Of a stretch of 64,000 bases of DNA, positions 47,043 to 59,435 are shown in pieces. The notes beneath the pieces were generated by a model that had not been told where the DNA came from, searched no databases, and saw only the letters and a program-made list of their open reading frames with translations. The DNA comes from Glycine soja. Taxonomy: Eukaryota; Streptophyta; Magnoliopsida; Fabales; Fabaceae. Position numbers and translations under genes: made by a program. Position 1 is the first letter of the stretch. Each line of letters opens with the position of its first letter. Location: positions 10,875,395-10,939,394 of the forward strand of contig NC_041016.1 in assembly GCF_004193775.1 (NCBI RefSeq), written 5' to 3'.

Positions 47043-48102
47043 TGCGTTTTCCAAACTTATTCTTATATTTAAACGGATCGAGGATTCTACATTTAATTAT
47101 GAATATACAAGCACAATAGGCAAGCATGCACATGGGAAATGATTAAATGCCAACCTCGTTTTGCTGGATTTTATTATCTAAACAGAAAACTTCCGATGCT
47201 AACAGATAAGACCCAGAATATATAAATGACCATTTTTTTAATGATAATAAAACAATAGAATCAAAATGTAATTAATAACTAGTGTAAGAAACATATAATA
47301 AAGTAATCTCATCTCATTCAAAACAATGAACATGAGTTGGTGGATAATAAAAAACAGAAAGCCGAGGAACCAAAGCATGCATTTTCCCCTCTCACGTCAC
47401 ACATCCTAGAAATGACTGATATGAAAAGTCAAGCTCTATATTATAGTATGATAATAATATAATATATAACTTAACTATAACCCTATATATATTCTTTTGT
47501 CTTCTTTCATATATTTCACCTCAGCAAGAAAATCTCTGATCTCTCTCTTTTATTTTTTCACTTTGTGTAGAAAACCCCACATGAGCTTTTAAATAATTTT
47601 TCCCACTTGAAAAGATGAAAGGGCTAGTCCCATCCCATTATCATCATTAATCTACTCACTGAGCTTTCGAGTCATGTCTATAGTGAATGTACTTGTTTTA
47701 ACTGTTGTAACCTTCTGTTCCTCAGCTTTCTGTCCCATCCACCAATATTCCAAAAGGAATGTGGGACTCGTTGAGTTTGCTTCCAATCAACCAGCACTCT
47801 TTTTTTTTTTTCACTCTACTAATTTTATCTCCTTGACTGTTCTGGTAAATAACAAGAAAAAAAAAAAAAAAAAGGTAAGGCAGCAGTTGTAGTAGTAAGC
47901 AGAAAAAGTGGAAATCTCAATCTCTCTCTCCCACACCCTCCCCCACATGACAGATTTTTCAAACCAAATAATAAGAAAAAAGAGCATAACATGACCTTGA
48001 ATGATATTTGCACCACCAAATAAAACTTAAAAGCATGATCATCGTAATATTAAGGTCTTTTGTGAGGGAGGTGCTGCATGCCTTTTTTTTTTCTAGGTCT
48101 TG
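46540..48102. other. 3' flank of the WRKY gene
   Basis: AT-rich, with a long TA tract (46998-47038) and a poly-A run at about 47858-47873. Open frames are short and unconserved. The sequence nearest 48102 should include the WRKY 3' untranslated region. Confidence 0.5.
46998..47038. repeat. (TA)n microsatellite
   Basis: About 20 AT units. Short frames encoding Tyr-Ile repeats across it are artefacts. Confidence 0.95.
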
Positions 48103-51090
48103 TTATAACCTTCTCTTATTATTAGGTTCTTCAAATGAACTACTTGTGTTGGTGTTGGTGTTGTTGTCTCCTGACCAGTCAAAGAGATGAAATGGATCTA
48201 AGGACTTGGATTCCCTTTGATCATCAGCACCACCAAAACCCTGTGTGAACAAAAGGTCAAGTGGGTCAGCTTCTATTTCTCCCAACTCAGCAAAGAAGTC
48301 CTCAGATTGTTGGTTATTAGTACTCTGATCCATCAAACTAGGCTTATAAGGGAGTCCATCACTAAACTCTCCCTCATCCATCTCAATCTGATGCCTCTCT
48401 ATGTCTTCCATATTCTCTTCCTTCACACTGTTTGATGAGTTCCCAGCCATAACTGGGGACACATTTCCCTCACTATTGTTATTATTGTTGCTCTCTTCTT
48501 CATCCTTTGTTCTTGTAGCTGTGCCCTTTTGGGGGTTTGAGCCTTCTGAATTCTTTGAATTGGAAGCAGCATTGTTGTTGTTCTTGGATGGCTGTGATCT
48601 TGTTGAACCAGCCAGAGCATTTCTTTGAGTTGGCCATGGATGGTTGTGCTCTGATGTGTATGTGATAACCAACATGTTTGGATCATTCCTGCTCCTCTCA
48701 ACTTGCTTCCTCGCAGAGCAACCCTTAGAGCTGCTGCATCTGTAGTAACCCCTGATAGAAGCCACGACAAATAAGAAACACTATAACAACACCCAAATGG
48801 AAATAAGAAAGAAATATTCCAACCCTTATAACAACATAGGGTTAATACAAAAACTAATTTCTTAACCATATCTCTTATTCGTTTGTGACAACTCATTCAA
48901 CTATTGACCTAAAAGATAACTGCATGAAAATCCTTAGATTTTTCAGAGTACCATAACTACTCTCTTGATAAATTCGGTTCAACTTATTTAAGAGAAACAT
49001 TTGCTTCTTTTTTTTTGCCAGTTTTTTCAGAGAACTTAAAGAAAACGACGAATCTCTAACCAGACATTTGCTTGTTAGTACAGTGATTCTTTTCTAATAA
49101 AAAAAGATGGGTAAAGAGTGTTTTCTGAATAGGAAAGTTTTTAGCCTAGTTGGTTTTAAACCTCAAAGTGTGACCGGTCCATATTCAATGGTCAAGAGAT
49201 TCAAGAAGTTAACAATATATATATATAGTAAGCTACAAGAAATTGAGTTTAGAGCCAGAAGAGAAGTTGTGATATATATATTTGGTGTAGCTATTATGCC
49301 CACAGTTATAGTATTATATATTCCTAAAATATATCTTATCTTAAAACGAATAATATATCAATCATATATACCTAAGGCTAAGGCTAAACTAACAAGAGGC
49401 TAACCTGGGATAAGGTGAACCTTTAATGGGTTTCTGACCATATTTTCTCCAAGCCCACAAATCAGACGGAACTACCTCTCCAGTCTGTCTGCTGTTTGTA
49501 GCTGCTGGTGCAGGAATACAAACAACCTTTTTAGCCTGGTTCTTCCTGCAGCAATTACACACACAAAAAAAAAAACTATATATTATATCAATTACTTAAT
49601 TACTTATTCACTCTTAAACTCTGACCAAACAACGTGCGATATAAGGAAAGATATTAATAAGAATATTACAAAGAGAGAGATATAGAATATTCGAGAATAA
49701 GTATGAGATCAAGCAATTTAATTTGGTTTTTTGCAGTGAGTGAAGGAATACGGTTCTGTGATGATGAGATGATAATGAATGAGGATAGAAGGAATAGGAA
49801 TTTTCAGGTGGTTTAAGATAAGTTGGGTGAAAGCTCAGTGTGTGACTGTTATTGTGTGTGTGACACGCCGAGCTAACTCTAAGTACTCTACTTTTTTCAG
49901 GTGGATTAAAGCCTACGAAAAGCCTCATTGAATAAACCATGTTTAGTCCTCATAACAATATGAAACTACTATTTCTCAATTCTCATATTCAGCAGCTACC
50001 TAGCTTAACTGGGCCAGTCAACGGAAACCGATTTGGAAAAGCACAAGAAAAGGAACACAAGTACCTAACTCATGCCAAACCCTACTTTCTCTCTACAGTG
50101 TCAACTTCACCATAGTCACCACCACTTTCATAAAATTTCACCCCCTCCACCCCCTTCAGAAAAAAAAAATGAAAAGTATATATGTGATTAATAATTTATG
50201 ATTCTCTCGTGAAATTAATGTACCCACAAGCATGAATTAAATTTGATTCTCTGTGCACTTGTGCAGATATTAATTAAGTAAAGTATATAATATGTTATCA
50301 TTTCTGACCTTCTTTTAAGACCCGGATTCCGTGGAGATGAGATCTGCATTCCTGTGGTGTCCACAAGGCACTCCTTGGAGGTGTTTGCATTCAGCATAAT
50401 GTTGGGTGAAACCACAGCAGGAGGCTTAATTGGCCTTGGAGAAGGTGCCATGGCTGTGGTGGTGGAATCATAGGGTGAGACTGGTAACTTTGCATTGGGA
50501 GAGATCTGAATCATGTTTGAGAATATGTTTTTACAAGGCCTTCTCATGCTATTGTTGTCATGTTCCACAAGCATCTTGTGTGCAGCAGCAAAAACAGTAG
50601 TGGTAGTAGTATTAGTATTAGTAGTAGAACTAGTAGCAGTATTAGAATTAGTATTGACTGCAGCACCAAAAGTTGCAGCTGCTTCTAATTCCAAGCCACC
50701 AGTGAAGTAGGCAGAAGCTGAAGAAGGCATGTCAAGCACCTGAAGGAAGGGATCTCTCATGATTGAGAAAGGATCACCAAAGTTTGTGGCTCCTCTCATA
50801 GGGTCTTGAATTAGCACCGAAGAAGAAGAAGAAGAAGAAGAAGAGAAAGTGATGGGATCAGAAGAAGAAGAAGAAGAGAAGTGTTGGTGGTGCCAGTGAT
50901 CATTATGAGAGAGGGTGGTGTGAGAGGAATGATGATGAAGATGATGAGATGTAGTAGGTAATTGATCAGATGATGAAGTGCCTGTGCCTGTGCCTGTGCT
51001 ACCATATGCTCCACCACTGGCTCGGAGTATGTCAGTTAAGTCACCTTGGTAATTGTCCATGATTATTGGCCCAAAGATGCTGCTGCACAT
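48103..51090 (-). CDS. WRKY transcription factor, group IIe (WRKY14/35-like), three exons, 523 aa
   Basis: Minus-strand coding exons are 51090-50309, 49545-49405 and 48751-48103, with GT-AG borders and 1,572 bp in frame. The protein should bind W-box DNA (TTGAC core) in the nucleus. The single WRKY domain has WRKYGQK at 293-299 and a C-X5-C-X23-H-X-H zinc site (C313, C319, H343, H345), the group II pattern. A basic stretch (KNQAKKVVC) and [20 protein letters not shown] precede the finger, as in group IIe. Intron 2 splits the Arg codon after SPYP, the conserved position for this group. The N-terminal 260 residues are rich in S, T and H, with poly-Ser from a GAA microsatellite; the C-terminus is acidic ([28 protein letters not shown]) and may activate transcription. 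The first ATG at 51090 was used; an ATG ten codons in (MDNYQGDL) is the start usual in relatives and may be the true one. Confidence 0.95.
50819..50844. repeat. (GAA)n microsatellite coding for poly-serine in WRKY exon 1
   Basis: Eight GAA units on the plus strand, read as TCT/TTC-phase serine codons in the WRKY protein. A second, shorter run (50862-50879) encodes another serine stretch. Length changes here alter the protein without shifting the frame. Confidence 0.9.
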
Positions 51091-51452
51091 GCTTTTTCTT
51101 TTCCTAGTTATTAGTGGAAGAACAAGAACAAGAACAAGAGCTTGAGCTTGTTGATGTTATGCAAGGAAGAAGGGCGTGTGTGTGTGACATGTTTTGAAAC
51201 TAGCATAGATGATGGATGTTGGAGCTTGAGACAACAATATAATTAGAGAAAGATATGATGAGAGACATGCAAATGTTGCGGGAATTTTATTTGTTTGGTG
51301 CTAGCTAGAGATAATTAAGAAGGGGGTGTGAGAAGAAAGGCTTTCTCCTGGATTTGGCTGTTAAGAAGCAAGAAAAAGCAAATTAAGGAACAGGTTTTTG
51401 GGGGGTTGAAACTGATTGTTCCTCTTCAATAACAAACAAAACAAAAGAGAAT

Positions 51453-51462
51453 GGGTTTATAG
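51453..51462 (-). promoter_or_regulatory. Probable TATA box of the WRKY gene
   Basis: The minus strand reads CTATAAACCC after a CTCTCTCT run, about 365 bp upstream of the ATG. That predicts a 5' untranslated region of about 330 nt, and the intervening sequence contains GAACAA and AGCTTG repeats typical of leaders. Confidence 0.45.
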
Positions 51463-51469
51463 AGAGAGA

Positions 51470-52538
51470 CGGAGACGCTGACTTTTCACACAAAACAGCT
51501 CCATTCTGTACACGCAACATTAGGAGAGAGAAGGAATTTTAAATCACACAAAATAGTTGGACTAATAAAATAACACAACTGTAGAGCTGGGAGATTTATC
51601 AAATACCATCTAAGGGTCAATTTGATGCCACTGTTTTCTTAATTATTTATTATTATTCTCCCTTTTATAATAGTTATAATAATGTTCTCATTTCTATAAA
51701 TTAACGCATAAAATTATTTTAGTTTCAAATTTCAAGTAATTTAGATTTTAAGTATAAAATAAATTATATTAAAAGAATAATATTTATTTATAATGTGGAT
51801 TTTATGATCTCAAATAAAGATTAGTTATTATTTTTTACTATAAATATTTCATATTAATATTATGATTAAAAAACATCAAATATAAATATCTAATATCTAA
51901 TTACTTTTAAATACTCATTGACAACATATTTTGTACTTATATTATCTTGCTTTACCATCTACATTTCCTATAAAAGATATTTGTAGTGTGACTAAACTTT
52001 TTTTTCTTTTTGTCAAATACATCATTTTGCAACTTATCTCTAAAATTAGCTAGAGTAAAAATAAAGTATAATTTTATATAAAAAATAAGAAATTTTAGTT
52101 TTATATACATCACTCTAAAGAGAATTTTGCATGATTATTAGAATTAGTCTCACAATTTTATCTATGAAAAGTCAGAAGAAGAGAAACAAATATAGATAAA
52201 AGATGGTAATAATAAAAGTATGAACACTTGTTTGTATTCTCCATTCCCTCGCTTGGTAGTATTGTTATCTTCTTAGCATCAAAATGAAATATATAAATAA
52301 ATAAATCAAAGATACAAATATAAAGATACAATGGTGTTTTAATTTCAAAGAAAACAAAACAATTAACAAGAAACAAAAGAGGCGGCAAGTAGCCGCATTT
52401 CGCGGAGAAACGTTTCGAGCCATTCAATCTTACTCTCTCCCGTTTCTTTCCGTAAGGAAAGAATGTTTTAACGTGGCACCTATCTATATGTCTGCTATGC
52501 TGTGCCTACGGTGTTCCTTCACAACAATGAGACACCAT
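51470..52538. other. WRKY upstream region
   Basis: AT-rich and promoter-like near the gene, then featureless. An open frame at 52158-52427 shows no family resemblance. I found no obvious TTGAC cluster. Confidence 0.5.
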
Positions 52539-52740
52539 TACATTACCCCATGTTGCTTCTTTGGTGTCTCTTTTCAAGTAATTTTTGTATTGTCCCTTCA
52601 AAATTATGTCGCATAACAATTGTGTTAATATTTAACCATGAATATACTCCATACAAATCATGAAAACGATATCATTTCGAAAGAGCAACACAAGAACAGT
52701 TTGAAAAGGAACAGCAAAAAAGTCAAGTCGTACATTACCC
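52539..52740. mobile_element. Mutator-type MITE whose ends match the 3-7 kb MULE
   Basis: A 182-bp element (52549-52730) lies between perfect 10-bp direct repeats TACATTACCC (52539-52548 and 52731-52740). Its right end in reverse complement reads CTTGACTTTTTTGCTGTTCC then TTGTGTTGCTCTTTCGAAA; its left end reads GTGTCTCTTTTCAAG then TTGTATTGTCCCTTCAAAA. Both resemble the MULE terminus TTTGACTTTTTTGTTGTCCC then TGTGTTGTCCCTTCGAAAA. No coding capacity. This looks like a deletion derivative mobilised by that MULE family. Confidence 0.8.
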
Positions 52741-53369
52741 ACACCACATTTCATGCCCTTCAAAAAAAACTTCCTTACTTTCAAAACTCATCTTCAATAG
52801 CATCATATCACATCAATTAACAATTTCTAACTCATTTGATTGACTAAAAATGTATAAATTATTATAAATCTCTTGTTATTATTTTTTATTCCTATAAATA
52901 AATAAAAATATTACAATAATTAATTTTTTTATCATTTTAGATTATGTCTAATTTCATCTTACAAAATTAGTTAACATAAAGTTTTTGGTTCACTTACATA
53001 CTAAATAATTAGGATCTCCAACACATTGTCTCACACTAAGAAGTAAACATCTCCAAGATGAATTTTATAAGATTAAACATCTACATGTGATCCGATAATG
53101 ACTCAATAGTAAGTGATCCAATAAATCTGACAATAATCATTGGGATAGATTTTGATATATACTATCTCATAATTTTGAGATGTGTATAACTTAATCCTAC
53201 AAAATTAATTAATTTGTTTTTTTTCAAAAGCACCAGTTAATTTGTTTTTAGGTCTATGCATTGCATTTCAGAGAATGCTTGTTCCATAATTCTTCAATGA
53301 ACAATACAAAACAAATATAATTAATATGATTGAATGGCTGGAATTGGATGTTTAAATTTGTGAATAAAT
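52741..53369. other. Intergenic spacer
   Basis: AT-rich; no gene or element end recognised. Confidence 0.5.
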
Positions 53370-53394
53370 TATTACTACTAAAATTTATTGATTT

Positions 53395-53665
53395 AACATC
53401 GTAGGGTTAACATCGGTTTTCGATAAAATTGATGTTAACAAATATACGGTGGCATTGTCGTAAATAACACGACTTTATTAACATCGGTTTTTATAAAACC
53501 GATGTTAGCAATCTCATGTTAACATCGATTTTACCAAAAATCGATGTTAACATTAGTTGATTAGCATCGGTTTCTAAAAATCCAATGTTAAGTGGAGGTA
53601 AAAATCGATGTTAACATGAGATTGTTAACACTGGTTTTTTTATTAAAAAAAACCAATGTTGTATT
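53395..53665. repeat. Left subterminal repeat array of the CACTA element
   Basis: About a dozen copies of a 10-12 bp word (TTAACATCGG, AACATCGATTTT, AAATCGATGTTAAC) in alternating orientation. In CACTA elements such arrays bind the element-encoded DNA-binding protein. Confidence 0.85.
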
Positions 53666-54337
53666 TTTACTTAAATTAAAAACCCTAAATCCTGTTTTTC
53701 TCCATGCGCTCATCGAAAACCCTTTTCTCTCCTCATGACTTTCTCTCCCCCGTGCTCGTTACCTCACAACCACCATTGATTGTCACCGTCATGTTCGCCA
53801 TTGTCGTCATTGTTCGTGGCACAACGCAACCCTAAGAAATTTACATCTAAGGCAATGATAAGAGATGATAATGGTTAGATAGAATTTTCAATATTGTATC
53901 TTCACTGCTATTAATATTTCTAGTGGGTTTGTGAGTTCGTTGTTTCATAGGTTTTAGAGGCACTCTTGGCTCCTGGTTCGTGGGTTCCTGAACATAAAAC
54001 TTGTTCGTAGGGAGGGTAATGTTGTGATTAGGCGGCACCTGGAGGGTCTTCCATTGGACACTTTTGATTCTGTAAGTTTTCAATCTTTTTCTCTTCAAAT
54101 TATAACCATTTTTGTTCATTGGTTATTTTTTTTAATTCTTTGTATTGGGCAAAGCTTCCCACGTAGATTGCAATAATAAGAAATAGCAATGCTAATAAGA
54201 TGAATGCCACAGGGATTGCTAGTAATAGGAATATAAATATACTGACTACAAAAAAGGGTGAAAGCTAAAGCACAACGAGATGCCTTCAGAATCCAAAATG
54301 GAAAAATTAAGAAGTTCAATAATTCTAGAAAGTGTCT

Positions 54338-54496
54338 CTTGTAAAAGATGACAGGTTTTGCATCCAAGTTGACTCATTTCCTTTTGAGTACTGTATATCA
54401 TATTCCTTCAATAGTCTTTCACTCAATCTGAACTCCCCCAAGCCCAAGGTGTCCACTCCATGAGTCAAGTAATTTATTGATCTTTCCCAGAGATAC
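54338..54496 (-). pseudogene. Exon-like fragment of unknown gene inside the CACTA element
   Basis: Minus strand, after an acceptor-like TTGTTATAG at 54497-54505, an uninterrupted frame reads YLWERSINYLTHGVDTLG and continues through ERLLKEYDIQYSKGNE to FTRDT. It looks like real coding sequence in composition, and its acceptor is good, but I do not recognise the family and cannot fix a donor site. It may be a captured host exon. Confidence 0.35.
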
Positions 54497-55399
54497 CTAT
54501 AACAATTCAAACAATGCAAGATTGTAACTCCCAGAGATACCTATAGTAATTAAAAGAAGAGCAGGAACTAGTGGCCTACTAATTTCCTAACTTTCCCAAA
54601 GATAGCAACACCTAGTTGTAATTTTAAACTATTATCACCAAATGAGCCTTTTTATTCAACCTTCATTTAATCTACTCGTCTTCATCTACCTAAGTGTTAG
54701 GCAGTGACTCCAGTAACAAGGGAAATAGTTTTTTCGAGTAATTATGAGTGCTTTGAATGAACTCTGACATTTGTCTTTGGATTCTATACATTAGTTGTCC
54801 TCGAACGGACAAATTACAAGAAGATCCACCTCAACATTTTCCAATTTCACGAGCTACATTTCACATGTTTTGCTGTTATACACAGCCTGATTCTTGAGAC
54901 CCAATTCACCTTTATCCCATGATTTCCCTCTATATGTCTAGCTATGTCATCTGTGAATTACATTCTTAATTATCATTGAAGCCTCAAAAATGCCATTTTC
55001 AAGCCAAACAAAACATTGGTGACAAATATAGACACGATAATGAATGATGGTATGGTAAAATTAATGCTGAGAAGGCAACTGTGTGACATAATTATACTTG
55101 GGGTTATTACAAGACAAACTGGAAATAGATGATTCGAGGAAAATAATGAAATAAAATAGAGTAAATATACAATTGTGATTACATGAACCACCTGTGTAAA
55201 ACATATGAAGAGATATACAATTAAGATTTCACTACATGTGTATACAATTAAGAGTTTGGGTATTACGTCATGCACTGGATGTCAACTATAATCTTAAGAA
55301 GTTTCAAGAATAATTGGATAATTGTTTAATTCAAACGTATTTCATTTTGTTATAATTGGTATTATATATTATTAACTTAAGTTTTATTATATCATGTAG

Positions 55400-55504
55400 T
55401 ATTTCAATGATGCTAGACCATTGGAACCAGAGAGATTGATGGCGCTTCGCATCCAGTGGGCAAGCTACTATTTGAAAGTTAAAAATGAAACAATTAGTGT
55501 TTAA
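55400..55504 (+). pseudogene. Ulp1-like protease last-exon remnant
   Basis: After TATCATGTAG, a 34-codon frame reads YFNDARPLEPERL, LRIQWASYYLKVKNE and ends with a stop. Similar C-terminal tails close the Ulp1 (SUMO protease-like) proteins carried by many plant CACTA and MULE elements. The catalytic His-Asp-Cys part is not visible upstream. Identity is inferred from memory of that tail. Confidence 0.4.
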
Positions 55505-55714
55505 GTAATTTTGGAATTGTAGTTTAGTTAATTTACATTTTTACAATTCATGTTATATGCACATTAAATATTCTTTTAATTCATAGTAAATATTCAATTT
55601 TTATGGAATTTCTGCTTAAAAATGTTTGAAAATATACTGAAAATTATCTGTTGTGATTCTGCTTTTAAATTTACAGGTTAATTTAGGGTAATTAAAAAAT
55701 AGACTGCACATTAA

Positions 55715-56025
55715 AAAAATCCAAAAAACAAAATTGATTTTTAGTAAAAACAAATGTTGATGTTGTATGTATATATTAAAATTGGTTTTTGTAAAAACCG
55801 ATATTGTATGTATAAGTTAACATCAATTTTAGTAAAGATCAACATTGATTTGAAAATATTTGACTTTTTTTATATAATTCTTATGATATAATATCGGTCT
55901 AAAAAAAATTGATATTGTCTTTTTTATGTTAACATCGATTTTGAAAAATCGACGTTAATGATATTATTTTTAACATTAATTAATAATCTATGTTAAAAGT
56001 TTTTATTAACCGATCTTAAAATCTT
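55715..56025. repeat. Right subterminal repeat array of the CACTA element
   Basis: Diverged copies of the same word as the left array (TTAACATCGATTTT, AAAATCGACGTTAA, AAAACCGATATTGT). The closest copies lie within about 120 bp of the terminus. Confidence 0.8.
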
Positions 56026-56042
56026 ATTTTTTAGTAGTGTAT

Positions 56043-59034
56043 TATATATGGAATTTTCCTGAACAGGATCGAACCTATTAATTTTGTAACTTATCCCCTA
56101 TTTTGTATCTCGGTACACAATTCTCGGAAACACAATCATCAGTGCTTGAGCGAAGCAATTGATCTAAATCATTCAAGAACGAACCAGTATGTTTTTATTA
56201 GAAGGTTTTATGAACCCATATGCTCCTGTTTAATTCGGTATACCAAATTTAGTTAAAGAGGATCACATACCGTTGGACTATAGTTTGAATATTTGTCACC
56301 ACAAAAAAAAAAATCTCCGGCAATAATTAATTAATAGTATGTATGTGCTATATATATCTAATAAAAGAAGATATTAAACGAATATATTTGGACAAAAAAA
56401 TGTTATACTTTCGTTTATGAAGATGTGTGGCCCTATATCAGAAAGGATTGGATGTTTCAAAATACGTGTCTTACGTTAGGTATAAAGTCTATGAACTTTG
56501 AAAGGACGTGTGAAAAATGTCATTTTTTATAATAAAAAATTATCATAATATTAATTGTATTATGCATCCATTATTATGCATGACAACTGTAGCACATAAA
56601 ATCTACTTAGTTGTCCAATCATATTCCATTAAAAATATTTTAATTATAGCTATAGTGACATTCTCTAATCTCTTTTATATATTACTTTCACATTTTTATA
56701 TCATGGTCAATAATTTACTATTCATTATGCTCATTTTGTAATAATGAGTAGTAAATTATTTTTATTTAACCAATTGAATTAGATATTTGATAAAATATTT
56801 TATTTAATTATAAATATAATTATTTTAAAAATCACATTTAAGATAATTTTTAATTAGTTGATAATATAAAAAAACATTCAGAATGATAATATATAAAAAT
56901 TAACTCATTTTAATTTTCTTTTCTTATGATTCAACTATTATTGATTAAATATGGAAAGTAATGTTGAAATATTTGAATCCAAATAGACAAACCATTTCTT
57001 TGTCTTCTTGCAATTAAATATTTGAATCCTATAAACATTTCAATTTTAGCACTATATATATCAAATGTCTATTCCTGATTCTCCCCCTTCACAAATTAGA
57101 TTGGTAAAATATACATATGTGTCACTTTCAAAAACATGCATATCATAGCTGCATTATTCAAATACAGATTCATCGAAGACAGCATTATCATTGATAATAC
57201 ATAATCCAAGTGCTACGAAACTTAGATACATACGCAAGGTGAGGGATGCTAATGTTCAATTACTATCAAATCCATGTTTAGTAAAGTCTGCTTTCTGGCT
57301 TTTGAACATTTTTGCAATTGCAGTCACTATCGTTTTCTTTCTCTCTGGTGTGTCTCTCTCTATCAATTTCATAGAATAGAATTTAATTTTTAAGGGTAGG
57401 AAATTCATTTTTAACCGAACCTCATTATTGAATAATGTAATTTTAAGTTTTAACCATGGTAATTGTTTAGGTATATGTGAATGCATCACCTCACACAACA
57501 CTGTCTCTTTTTATTTAATTAAAAAAACAAAAATATTTTACTGGAGAAGTTTTATTTGAGTTAAGAACATCCATTATAAAACATATCAACAAAAAATTTC
57601 TTAGTACTTCAAACATGAAACGTTTTGTTTAAAAACAATGGAGTATATACCACCTTAGCCATATGCTTATGTTAACACAGTACTGTCCCTTGAGAACTCA
57701 CTCCTACAAATGAAAAATCTTTTGAAATTCAATAAAAATAAAATGATAAAATAACTTTAACATTATAGGGATACTTAAATATAATAATTCATCCCAGTAC
57801 TTATGAAATCTGCTACGATGGAAAACACCGGTATAATGAATAGAAACTTTGAATTTTAATACTATTTTTTAAAAGAATTTTTTTAAGTAAAAAAATAAAT
57901 TATAAATAATTTCTTCAGAGAATAATGATATAAGCAAAAAACCAATTATAAAAATTATAAAGTGTTTAGAAACTATCTTTACCTGTTTTGTTAAGTAATC
58001 ACTTGCAATAAAGAAGAGAAAAATTAAAATGCAACTGTTTACTGGTTTTAATGTAATTGTTTAATATATATATATATATATGAAGTATGCTTCATGAATA
58101 AAAAAATCAAGTAAACTAAAATATATTTTTGATGCCTGATAAAATAAAATAAAATAAAAATATAAGCAAATTAATTTATGTTTTTAATTACTGAATTTTT
58201 TATTTTTATTTATCGTCTCTTAATTTCTTTTTCGTCGTTACTTTTAGTCTTTTAAGAGACTAAATAAAGTAAGGATAAAAAAATTAAAAACTAAAAGTAA
58301 AAAAAAATTAAAAGACTAAAAATAATATAAAATTTAAGAACTAAAAATTAAAATTCTAAACAATTTAAAGACTAAAAAAATAATAAATCCAAATTTTATT
58401 TTTACTCCTTGTTATATTAGTCTCATATAACACTTGTTCATACATAAAAATGGACTTGCATAATCATTTATTAAGATTAAAAGATCATTATTTGTAAGAT
58501 TAAAACTTCTAATTTCTATTTGAGAACATGAATTCTTACATGGTGCAATATTGACTTCCATCAAGTCAAAAAGTTATCACAACTCTTCCCCGTGCCAATT
58601 GGTTTTTTGGCCAAATAAAAAACCTTTTTTTCCAAGAACTTGAGATTTCACATTTAAGAATTTTGGGATATATTGTATATGTTCCAATTGCTCCAACACA
58701 ACACACTAAAATGTGAACTCAAATAATATTGAAAATAAATGTTGGACACGAATCTTCACCTATAATAATATATCTTGAACCATTAATAGAAAATTTATTT
58801 ATCGCTTACTTTGTCGATTTTTTTTTTATGAATAAATTTTCAAACATTAAAAGGAGAGACTAAACAACAGGCCCATTAAAAAAAAAAAACAGGAAAAGAA
58901 TATTGTTTTGGGATGAATTATTATTATCTCATCTTAATACTCGTGTTACACAATGTGACTTACATATTTCAAAAATATTTCTTCATAGATTTTAGGAAGT
59001 TAATTACAAATGTGTTGATTGACCAAAAAAAAAA
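56043..59034. other. AT-rich intergenic region
   Basis: No gene recognised. It includes a short TA tract (58064-58081) and an inverted pattern at about 58215-58390 made of GACTAAAA and TTTTAGTC words, which may be an old MITE. Short frames such as 56517-56741 are hydrophobic from AT bias. Confidence 0.5.
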
Positions 59035-59435
59035 TTAAATCATTAACTTAATTGTATATTTTATCACTTAGTTATTATTTCATGAAGTTTACTACTCAAT
59101 TTTTTTCCATGCACTTTATCATTATATTTTAATGTTTTGTACATTTTACCACTCAAGATTTTTTCTCATTTTATTATCATATTTTTTTAATTTTTCACGC
59201 ATTTTACAATTATGTTGATGACAAAACCATGTCGTTTAACAAAAATTAGCAACTAAACGACATCATTTTTTAGGAACAAGTTAGAACTTTGCTACACATT
59301 TAAGGAATCAGTAAACTACACTAAAATTCAAAAGTGTGATGATAAAATATAAAAAAAAAAAAAAAAACTTAGGTAGTAAATTTTATAAAATAATGATAGT
59401 TGAATCGTATAATGTACAATTAAATCCAAATTATA
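59035..59435. repeat. Foldback (MITE-like) repeat, about 400 bp
   Basis: Arms of about 70 bp pair in inverted orientation: the left arm has TTAATTGTATATTTTATCAC and AGTTTACTACTCAATTTTTT; the right arm in reverse complement has TTAATTGTACATTATACGAT and AATTTACTACCTAAGTTTTT. No coding content. The target-site duplication could not be identified. Confidence 0.55.

Larger units (their letters stand above)
53373..56039. mobile_element. Non-autonomous CACTA element, 2.67 kb, with gene fragments inside
   Basis: The left end TACTACTAAAATTTATT and the right end in reverse complement CACTACTAAAAAATAAG form the terminal inverted repeat. A TAT duplication flanks it (53370-53372 and 56040-56042). Both subterminal regions are packed with copies of AACATCGGTTTT in both orientations, often paired as small hairpins (ACATCGGTTTTTATAAAACC). 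No CACTA transposase (TNP2/TNPD) is seen. The interior carries a likely Ulp1-like last exon and other exon-like fragments. Confidence 0.85.

Noticed and set aside
46951..47133. Tyr-Ile repeat peptide
   Set aside because: It is a translation of the TA microsatellite.
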